33,594 nucleotides of DNA, from positions 1 through 33,594 of the forward strand of contig JAJYPJ010000002.1 in assembly GCA_021795435.1 (NCBI GenBank). Reading direction: 5' to 3'. Made by a program: the position numbers and the translations under genes. Position 1 is the first letter of the stretch. The number at the start of each line of letters is the position of its first letter. Shown in pieces: positions 15,808 to 24,042 of this stretch. The stretch is from Pseudomonadota bacterium (GTDB lineage Bacteria; Pseudomonadota; Gammaproteobacteria; Xanthomonadales; Rhodanobacteraceae). Under the pieces are notes generated by a model that saw nothing but the letters and a program-made list of their open reading frames with translations, did no database searches and was not told the origin of the DNA.

Positions 15808-16715
15808 GTGCCGCGGACCTCGCTTCGCTGGAGGTCGCCGTCAACCGCTATCTCGATCATCTGCGCATCGCTCGCCGCTATGCGCCTGGCACCATTACCA
15901 ATTACGCGCGCGAACTCACGCTGCTGGCCCGGCATGCACGCGACCATGGCGTGCACGACTGGTCGGGGCTACCGCCCGTCGTGCTCCAGGGGCTGATGGC
16001 GTCCGAACACCGGCGTGGTCGGGGACCCGGCAGCTTGCGTCACCTGGCGTCGGCTTGCAGGAGCTTCTTTCAGTGGCTGATCCGTGAAGGGACCCTGGTC
16101 GCCAATCCCGCCGCCGGGTTGCGTGCGCCGAAGCTGCGTCGGCGCCTCCCGCACGTCCTGGACGTCGACCAGGCACAACGCTTGGTGGAACTGGACGCAG
16201 AGGACCCGCTTGTTCCCAGGGACCGGGCGGTACTGGAGCTCTTGTACTCCAGCGGTCTGCGCGTAGCCGAACTATGCAATGTTCGCTGGCGCGATCTCGA
16301 CCTTGACGAGGGATTGGTGCGGGTGACCGGCAAGGGCAACAAGACGCGCGTGGTTCCGGTGGGCCGTCGAGCACTCGCCGCCTTGCGCGAGCTGCGGCCC
16401 ACGTCGGAGCAAGCCGACGCGCCGGTATTCCCTGGGCGCGGCGGCAAGCCGCTGTCACCATCCGCACTCCGGCTGCGCTTGAAGCAAAGGGCGTCCGAGC
16501 AGGGTATCGCCCAACGCGTGCACCCGCACCTTTTGCGCCACACGTGCGCCAGCCACCTCCTGGAATCCTCCGGCGAGCTGCGCGCCGTCCAGGAGCTTCT
16601 TGGGCATGCGGACATTGCCACGACCGAGATTTACACGCATCTCGACTTCCAGCGCCTCGCGCAGGTCTACGACCGCGCCCACCCGCGTGCCCGGCAGCGC
16701 CGAATGCCGCGCTAA
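15804..16715 (+). CDS. xerC: XerC, tyrosine recombinase for dif-site chromosome dimer resolution
   Basis: This 303-residue recombinase acts with XerD at dif. It has an N-terminal core-binding SAM-like domain (about 8-105) and a catalytic domain with the full set R153 (SSGLRVAEL), K177 (TGKGNK), H242 and R245 (HPHLLRHTCAS), H268 (LLGHADI) and nucleophile Y277 (TTEIYTHLDF). I assign XerC over XerD from the lptM-dapF-DUF484-xerC order. The start is GTG in a GTGA overlap with DUF484. No mobile-element context, so this is the housekeeping enzyme. Confidence 0.95.
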   Translation: MSAADLASLEVAVNRYLDHLRIARRYAPGTITNYARELTLLARHARDHGVHDWSGLPPVVLQGLMASEHRRGRGPGSLRHLASACRSFFQWLIREGTLVANPAAGLRAPKLRRRLPHVLDVDQAQRLVELDAEDPLVPRDRAVLELLYSSGLRVAELCNVRWRDLDLDEGLVRVTGKGNKTRVVPVGRRALAALRELRPTSEQADAPVFPGRGGKPLSPSALRLRLKQRASEQGIAQRVHPHLLRHTCASHLLESSGELRAVQELLGHADIATTEIYTHLDFQRLAQVYDRAHPRARQRRMPR

Positions 16716-16795
16716 ACTCACGTGGGTGAATCAATCGTGATCTGCCGGCGTGGCGTCGTCGGCGCGCCCCCTGCGGGCCTTAAGGAATCCACTGC

Positions 16796-17593
16796 ATGCG
16801 CGAGAAGCACGAGATCGTCAGCAACTGGCTGCCCCGTTACACCGGTACGCCACTCAACGAGTTTGGCCAACACATCCTGCTCACCAACTTTGGCAATTAC
16901 GTAGAACAGTTTGCGAAGTGGCACAACGTCGATGTGCGGGGTCGCGACCGACCCATGCCGAATGCCACCAGCGACGGCATCACCATCATCAATTTTGGAA
17001 TGGGTAGCCCCAATGCAGCAACGGTGATGGACTTGCTCAGCGCCGTCGCACCCAAGGCCTGCGTGTTCCTGGGCAAGTGCGGAGGCCTCAAGAGGAAAAA
17101 CCACATCGGCGATTTGATCCTGCCGATCGCCGCCATTCGTGGGGAAGGCACGAGCAATGACTACTTGCCGCCGGAGGTCCCTTCGCTTCCCGCATTCCAA
17201 CTGCAGCGCGCCGTTTCGACCATGATTCGCGACCTCGGCCATGACTACTGGACCGGCACCGTCTACACGACCAACCGCCGCGTTTGGGAGCATGACGATC
17301 GATTCAAGGAGGTACTGCGCAGGACGCGCTGCATGGCCATCGACATGGAGACGGCGACGATTTTCGCGGCCGGCTTCGCCAACCATATCCCGTGCGGAGC
17401 GCTCTTGCTGGTTTCCGACCAGCCCATGATTCCCGAGGGAGTCAAGACGGAAGCCAGCGACCGCGCCGTGACGACCCATTTCGTCGATGCGCATATCCGG
17501 ATTGGCATCGAGGCGCTGAAGCTCGTGCGGCGCAACGGCCGAAGCGTCAAGCACCTCCGCTTCGAGGAGGATCCGGAACAGGAAACGGACTGA
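16796..17593 (+). CDS. amn: AMP nucleosidase, short form
   Basis: This 265-residue enzyme is predicted to hydrolyse AMP to adenine and ribose 5-phosphate. It matches the catalytic domain of AMP nucleosidase (PNP-like fold): INFGMGSPNAATVMDLL (65-81), LGKCGGL (92-98), the AIDMETATIFAAG segment (181-193) and the likely catalytic D208 in LLVSDQPM. E. coli Amn has about 484 residues, with an extra N-terminal regulatory domain that is absent here; the short form is known from other bacteria. AAGGA lies 9 nt before the ATG. A TAAACT hexamer overlapping the xerC stop (16713-16718) may be its -10. It converges on rpoD. Confidence 0.88.
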   Translation: MREKHEIVSNWLPRYTGTPLNEFGQHILLTNFGNYVEQFAKWHNVDVRGRDRPMPNATSDGITIINFGMGSPNAATVMDLLSAVAPKACVFLGKCGGLKRKNHIGDLILPIAAIRGEGTSNDYLPPEVPSLPAFQLQRAVSTMIRDLGHDYWTGTVYTTNRRVWEHDDRFKEVLRRTRCMAIDMETATIFAAGFANHIPCGALLLVSDQPMIPEGVKTEASDRAVTTHFVDAHIRIGIEALKLVRRNGRSVKHLRFEEDPEQETD

Positions 17594-17599
17594 TCGCGC

Positions 17600-17640
17600 G
17601 CGGCGCGGCAATGCCCTTCCCATGGGCACTGCTGCGCCGC
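17600..17640. terminator. interrupted hairpin between amn and rpoD
   Basis: GCGGCGC (17600-17606) pairs with GCGCCGC (17634-17640), and TGCCC (17612-17616) pairs with GGGCA (17624-17628), with a small internal loop between. It lies between two converging stop codons, where a bidirectional terminator is expected. No T-tract is present, so Rho-independent termination is uncertain. Confidence 0.45.
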
Positions 17641-17656
17641 CGCAGGCAACGATCCG

Positions 17657-19510
<1,854 letters not shown>

Positions 19511-19540
19511 GCGGGGCACCGTGGAGAGATTGAACCTTAC

Positions 19541-19569
19541 AGTTTAGCGAACTGGCGATGGTCTGACCA
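19541..19569 (-). promoter_or_regulatory. predicted sigma-70 promoter of rpoD
   Basis: On the minus strand TGGTCA (19564-19569, 4 of 6 to TTGACA) is followed after 17 bp by TAAACT (19541-19546, 4 of 6 to TATAAT). Transcription would start near 19534, giving a 5' leader of about 24 nt that contains no SD. Confidence 0.45.
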
Positions 19570-19607
19570 GCATTCAAGTCCGAGGTTCCCTGATGGCCGG
19601 AACCTGT

Positions 19608-20048
19608 TCACCGCGCCTCCAGCCAGAATGTGACGGGGCCGTCGTTGACGAGATGGACCTGCATGTTCGCGCCGAAGCGTCCACTTGCGACCGGCACACC
19701 GCTGGCGCGTGCCAGTTCGAGCAGGTAAAGATAGAGGCGCTCGGCATGCGCCGGTGAAGCGGCTGTAGCCAAGCTGGCACGCATCCCCTTGCGGGTGTCC
19801 GCGGCCAACGTGAACTGGCTCACCAGGAGCAGGGCACCACCCGTTTCGCTCAAGCTCAGGTTCATCCGACCCACTTCGTCGGGAAACACACGATAGCCGA
19901 GTACCCGCGCAAGCAGCCGCTTGGCCTGGGCTTCACCATCCGCGGCCTGGATGGCGATCATGGCCAGCAGCCCCGTGTCGATGCGGCCAACCACCGCGCC
20001 GTCCACCTCCACGTGCGCACGGCACACACGCTGGATCAGGGCGATCAT
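19608..20048 (-). CDS. dtd: Dtd, D-aminoacyl-tRNA deacylase
   Basis: This 146-residue dimeric enzyme removes D-amino acids (and glycine from tRNA-Ala) mischarged on tRNAs. Diagnostic motifs are SQFTLAADTRKGMRASL (about 77-93), which holds the catalytic region, and NDGPVTFWLE near the C-terminus with the cis Gly-Pro that enforces chiral selection. GGAG lies 7 nt before the ATG. It sits 97 bp upstream of rpoD on the same strand and diverges from the acyltransferase gene. Confidence 0.96.
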   Translation of the reverse strand: MIALIQRVCRAHVEVDGAVVGRIDTGLLAMIAIQAADGEAQAKRLLARVLGYRVFPDEVGRMNLSLSETGGALLLVSQFTLAADTRKGMRASLATAASPAHAERLYLYLLELARASGVPVASGRFGANMQVHLVNDGPVTFWLEAR

Positions 20049-20177
20049 CTAAAGTCTCCACTCGTGGCTGCAGGCTATTCTGCGCGCCAGACTTGGGCCT
20101 GCGTGAAGTCTGCGCCGGCGACCACGAAACCGCCATGATCGACGATCGTTCAAAACCACCCTCTCCGACGCTTTGCC

Positions 20178-20183
20178 GACAAT
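20178..20183 (+). promoter_or_regulatory. -10-like element directly before the acyltransferase gene
   Basis: GACAAT ends 6 nt before the ATG at 20190, so transcription could start on the A of the start codon. There is no SD. I found no good -35 at the right spacing. Confidence 0.3.
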
Positions 20184-20189
20184 CGCCCG

Positions 20190-21119
20190 ATGACTGCCAC
20201 GCCTGCAGCGCGAATGCGCTGGACTGTCTCCCTCATCTACCTTGGCCTGCGATGGGCCGGTTTGCTTCCCCTGCGCGTGCTTCACGCGTGGGGCGCCGCC
20301 GGGGGTACGTTGCTGTGGCGATTTAATTCCCGCGAGCGGCGCATCGTCGAGGCCAATTTGGCGATTGCCAGACCCGATCTGGATGCGCACGAGCGCAGGG
20401 CGCTCGCTCGCGAATGCCTTCGTGAAACCGGTCGCGGCATCGCCGAATTGGGGAAGGTCTGGGGTGGCGGTGCCCGGCGCGCGTTGAAGCTCGTGCGCGA
20501 AGTTCGTGGGCAGGAGTGGTTCGATGCTGCGCTTGCCCGAAGCAAGGGCCTGATCGTTGCCGCACCGCACCTGGGCTGTTGGGAGTTGCTGAATCATTGG
20601 ATCGGCGCGCGCACCTCCCTCGCCATTCTCTATCGACCGCCGCGCGATCCCCGCTGGGAACCATTGCTCCTGCGCGCGCGTGGCAGTTATGCACCGGAGC
20701 AGGTGCGTGCGGAGGGCGGCGGAATGCGCAACCTGTACCGACGACTGGCTGCCGGTGGCGTCGTCGGAATCCTGCCGGATCAGCAACCACGCGCTGGCGA
20801 GGGCGTTTTCGTGCCCTTCTTCGGACATCCGGCCGCAACGATGGTGCTGTTGCCACGGCTGGCGCATCGAACCCAGGCAACGGTCCTGTTTGCTTTCATG
20901 GAACGATTGCCCCGCGGAGCCGGATTCCGCCTGCATTGGCGCCCGGCGCCTCTGGCCATCGCCAACGAGGACACCGACATCGCCTGCGCAGCATTGAATG
21001 CGGCGGTCGAGGACTGCGTACGCGGGGCCTTTACGCAGTACCAGTGGACCTACAAACGCTGGTCGTTGCGTCCGAAGGCGGATGAGCCCAATCCCTACGC
21101 AGCCAAACCACGCGACTAG
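20190..21119 (+). CDS. LpxL/HtrB-family lipid A acyltransferase-like protein
   Basis: This 309-residue inner-membrane-associated acyltransferase belongs to the lipid A biosynthesis acyltransferase family, which transfers acyl chains from acyl-ACP to Kdo-lipid A precursors. One hydrophobic N-terminal segment (about 11-45) anchors it. The catalytic HX4E motif is H127-LGCW-E132. The segments ILYRPPRDPRWEPLL and GILPDQQPRAGEGVFVPFFG (about 145-160 and 192-211) are typical of the family. The specific acyl chain and position cannot be told from sequence. It is followed on the same strand by a diguanylate cyclase and a GT9 glycosyltransferase, which suggests an envelope-related unit. It could also act on another lipid, so I leave the symbol blank. 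Confidence 0.85.
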   Translation: MTATPAARMRWTVSLIYLGLRWAGLLPLRVLHAWGAAGGTLLWRFNSRERRIVEANLAIARPDLDAHERRALARECLRETGRGIAELGKVWGGGARRALKLVREVRGQEWFDAALARSKGLIVAAPHLGCWELLNHWIGARTSLAILYRPPRDPRWEPLLLRARGSYAPEQVRAEGGGMRNLYRRLAAGGVVGILPDQQPRAGEGVFVPFFGHPAATMVLLPRLAHRTQATVLFAFMERLPRGAGFRLHWRPAPLAIANEDTDIACAALNAAVEDCVRGAFTQYQWTYKRWSLRPKADEPNPYAAKPRD

Positions 21120-21173
21120 CGCTTCCCCGGACCTGCGCCTGACGCGGGCTTGGGGCCTTCCCGCCTTGCTTGC

Positions 21174-21179
21174 TACGCT
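21174..21179 (+). promoter_or_regulatory. -10-like element directly before the diguanylate cyclase gene
   Basis: TACGCT ends 6 nt before the ATG at 21186. A TTGGGG hexamer (21150-21155) lies 18 bp upstream as a possible -35. No SD is present, so a leaderless transcript is predicted from this internal promoter. Confidence 0.4.
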
Positions 21180-21185
21180 TCGCAA

Positions 21186-22907
21186 ATGCCCCATCGTCGC
21201 CGAGCATCTCTGGCCCGCCGAGCCTCGCAGGTGCTCCTCGCGTTTGCCCTTCTGCCGGCCCTCATCCTGGGGCTGGCGCTCAGCGCATGGTACGAGCATA
21301 TCGATCGGTGGCAGGCACAGACCAACCTTGTCAACATGACGGATGGCGCCGAACTGGCGCTTCGCGGCTATCTGGCACGGCACCGTCGCGCGGTGGCGAC
21401 ACTCGCCGCGAGCCCCGTTCTGCGCGTGCAGTTCGACTCGGGGACGCTGCAGCCCAGGCTGCGTCTCCTCCGGCAGATGTATCCCGACTTCCTGACGACC
21501 TTTGGAGCTTCGCCCGATGGCGAAGTGCTGATCGCAGAACCACCGCTGGATGCTTCGGGCAAGCCGAACTACTGGCGAGGCACCAGCGTCGCTGATCGCC
21601 CTTACTTCCAGCACGCAGTGTCCGCAGGGCGTGCCTACGTCTCGGGCGTCTTCAAAAGCCGTGGTTACGGTCAAGGCATGCTTGTCGGCGTCGCTGCACC
21701 CGTTTTTGCCACCGACGGCCACTTGCTGGGCGTCGTAGGGGCCGCACTCGATCTTGGCAAGCTGGAGGCCTACCTGAGTCAGCTGGCGCGCGCCGGTGAC
21801 GCGCTGGCCTTGATCGACCCGGCAGGAAATGTCGTGGCCGCAACCGCGGCGCTAGGCATGCCGCGTGGCCAAGCAGCGCGCGCCAGCCGAATCCTGCGCG
21901 CGATCATGATGCAACCAGCCAACGTGGTGGCCGACGCTGACGACAGTTTCTGGTGGCAACAGGATGGGTTGCGGATAGTCCTGCCGGACGGGTGGCAGGT
22001 ACTGTCCCTCGCGCCCCGTCAATTGGTTGCCCAGACCTGGCTTCTCGCGCTTGGCGCGCTGGTGGTCGTACTCGTGTTCGTAGCCCTGGCGGTGCGGCTG
22101 GTGTTGCCGCGCGCCAGCCGGCGACTGATGCAGCCGGTGCAGGCGCTGGCCGATGAGCTCTCGCATTTCGATCCCGGCAGCCAAGCCGAATTTCCCGAGT
22201 CGTTGCGCTATTCCGTGCGCGAATTGCAGCCCATCGTGGACGCACTGCGGACGCATGCCACCCTGATCCGGACGTTGCTGGTGCAGCGCGAACAGACGCT
22301 CGCGGAGCGCGAGCACGAGATCGAGCAGCGCACGCGCGAACTCCGTCGCGCCGTTGAGGCGTTGGGCGAAACGGCGCGCACCGACGGTCTGACTGGACTG
22401 ACCAACTACCGTGGCTGGCGTGAGCGGGCGGAGGCGATCTGGCAAGAAGCGCGTGAAAGCGGAGGCGAGATCGCGGCGATCTGCTGCGATATCGACTTTT
22501 TCAAGTCCTACAACGACACCTATGGCCACGCCGCCGGTGACCAGGCCCTGCGCCAAGTAGCCAGCGCCCTGCAGGCCGTCCTCGGAAGCCGCGCGCGCGT
22601 GCTGGCGCGGACCGGAGGCGAAGAGTTCGTGGCGCTGATGCTCCCGGCGCAGCGGCGTCGCGCCGAAATACTCGCCGAGTCGGCGCGCTTGGCGGTCACG
22701 GATCTCGCCATCGACCATCGTTCCAGCCCCTGCGGGCACATGACCGTCAGCGTCGGTTTCAGCGTCATGGTGGCTGACACCAGCGCGCGGCTCGACACGC
22801 TTCTGCGCGCTGCTGATCTGGCCCTCTACCAAGCCAAGCGCAATGGTCGCAACCAAGTCTGCGAGCTCTCCGTGAGCGCGCTGCAAAAGCTGCGCGCCGA
22901 AGAATGA
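21186..22907 (+). CDS. membrane-bound diguanylate cyclase (dCache-GGDEF)
   Basis: This 573-residue protein is predicted to make c-di-GMP. TM1 spans about 15-34. A periplasmic dCache-like sensor domain runs to about 280, with RGTSVADRPYFQHAVSAGRAYVSGVFKSR typical of the first PAS-like lobe. TM2 is at about 284-303. A HAMP-like linker and a coiled coil (about 358-395, EQTLAEREHEIEQRTRELRRA) lead into the GGDEF domain, which starts at DGLTGLTNYRGW. The active-site loop is GGEEF (477-481), so catalysis should be intact. No RxxD inhibitory site is seen at the normal position. I chose the ATG at 21186, not a TTG 36 nt earlier. The gene starts 66 nt after the acyltransferase and overlaps the GT9 gene (ATGA). 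Confidence 0.92.
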   Translation: MPHRRRASLARRASQVLLAFALLPALILGLALSAWYEHIDRWQAQTNLVNMTDGAELALRGYLARHRRAVATLAASPVLRVQFDSGTLQPRLRLLRQMYPDFLTTFGASPDGEVLIAEPPLDASGKPNYWRGTSVADRPYFQHAVSAGRAYVSGVFKSRGYGQGMLVGVAAPVFATDGHLLGVVGAALDLGKLEAYLSQLARAGDALALIDPAGNVVAATAALGMPRGQAARASRILRAIMMQPANVVADADDSFWWQQDGLRIVLPDGWQVLSLAPRQLVAQTWLLALGALVVVLVFVALAVRLVLPRASRRLMQPVQALADELSHFDPGSQAEFPESLRYSVRELQPIVDALRTHATLIRTLLVQREQTLAEREHEIEQRTRELRRAVEALGETARTDGLTGLTNYRGWRERAEAIWQEARESGGEIAAICCDIDFFKSYNDTYGHAAGDQALRQVASALQAVLGSRARVLARTGGEEFVALMLPAQRRRAEILAESARLAVTDLAIDHRSSPCGHMTVSVGFSVMVADTSARLDTLLRAADLALYQAKRNGRNQVCELSVSALQKLRAEE

Positions 22908-23953
22908 ACCGGACCACTCCGCGTCCGCTGGTTGTCCGGTGCGGTGCGCTGGGCGACATGGTGCTGCTGACACCGCTGCTTGCGCTCCTGCACAGACGGT
23001 ATGGCCTGCCTCCGGATGTGTTGACCAGCGGTGGCTGGTCGGCACCGCTCTACGCCGGCCACGCCGATGTCCACCAGGTCCTGCTGACGGGCAGCCGCCG
23101 GCGACCCTACTGGCTTCATCCGCGCCAATGGCAATTGGTGCGCACGCTTGCAACCGCAGGTCGTCGGCCCGTGTACATCTGCGATGAGCTGGCCACCGGC
23201 CCGTTGGCGCGGCTGCTGCATCGTGCCGGATTCCGAGACCAGGACTTGCTTTGGGTTGGAGAGCATCCGGAATGTGCACGGACGCATTGGGTCGATCGCT
23301 GGCTGGCATTCGGTGCCCTTGATGCACCGGGCTGGCACGGCGTGGCGAACGCCCGCGTTGCGCCGACGCCGACGCTATTTATCCGCGAGTCGGCTCAGGG
23401 CGACTGCGCGCGCTGGCTTGCCCGGCGGCACTGGTCGCATCGCCCTCTGCTTTTGTTGCATGCGGGGAACAAGCGCACGTTCAAGCGAGGCGGCGGCCGC
23501 GGACGGTTCCGTGACAGCAAGGCCTGGCCGGATGGGCGCTGGATCGCGATGCTACGGGCGATGCATGCGCGGGTTCCCGAAGCCGTCATTCTGCTGACCG
23601 GCACGCCACCCGAACAGCCATGGCTGGCCGATCTGGCGCAGGGCAGCCGCTTGAATTGCGTGCACGCGATTGGCAATGACTTGCCGCTGGCACGACTGCT
23701 CGCTTTGCAGTCTCGCGCCCTGGGGATGGTCAGCGTCGATACCGGACCCGCGCATAGCGCTGCCGCGCTTGGTTGTCCCATCCTCGTGCTTTATGGTGGC
23801 GCCAGCGCTGAAGCCTGGCTGCCTCGGACCCCGAACCCGGGGACCGTGCAGTGGCTCGGCGGCTTGGATGCGGGCCGGACACGCCTTCTGGATACGGGTG
23901 TGGACGAAGCCATCGCCGCGTGGAACACGCTGCCGCTCCGCATGCCGACTTGA
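22904..23953 (+). CDS. GT9-family glycosyltransferase (heptosyltransferase-like)
   Basis: This 349-residue protein fits glycosyltransferase family 9, which includes the LPS core heptosyltransferases WaaC, WaaF and WaaQ. The N-terminal acceptor-side motif is LVVRCGALGDMVLLTPLL (9-26). The donor-side motif SVDTGPAHSAAALGCPILVLYG (277-298) contains the diagnostic DTGPAH. The sugar donor and acceptor cannot be decided from sequence. Its ATG overlaps the diguanylate cyclase stop (ATGA), so the two are translationally coupled. Tandem hairpins ahead of topA probably terminate this unit. Confidence 0.85.
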   Translation: MNRTTPRPLVVRCGALGDMVLLTPLLALLHRRYGLPPDVLTSGGWSAPLYAGHADVHQVLLTGSRRRPYWLHPRQWQLVRTLATAGRRPVYICDELATGPLARLLHRAGFRDQDLLWVGEHPECARTHWVDRWLAFGALDAPGWHGVANARVAPTPTLFIRESAQGDCARWLARRHWSHRPLLLLHAGNKRTFKRGGGRGRFRDSKAWPDGRWIAMLRAMHARVPEAVILLTGTPPEQPWLADLAQGSRLNCVHAIGNDLPLARLLALQSRALGMVSVDTGPAHSAAALGCPILVLYGGASAEAWLPRTPNPGTVQWLGGLDAGRTRLLDTGVDEAIAAWNTLPLRMPT

Positions 23954-23990
23954 CAGCAGGGCGGCGCTGCCCGCCAGACTAGATAAGGAA

Positions 23991-24029
23991 GGCCCGTGCC
24001 GGGCCACGCCGCGTACGCGGCTTCTTCTT
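23991..24029 (+). terminator. tandem hairpins with T-rich tail after the GT9 gene
   Basis: GGCCCG-TGC-CGGGCC (23991-24005) is followed two bases later by the perfect palindrome GCCGCGTACGCGGC (24008-24021) and then TTCTTCTT (24022-24029). This is a good Rho-independent terminator candidate for the acyltransferase-cyclase-GT9 unit. It ends only 13 nt before the topA ATG, so topA must be transcribed either from a promoter embedded here or by read-through. Confidence 0.55.
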
Positions 24030-24042
24030 ACCGAGCCCGTCC

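Noticed and set aside
23950-23955. Exact TTGACA (-35 consensus) before topA
   Set aside because: It includes the GT9 stop codon, and no -10 hexamer lies at 16-18 bp downstream.
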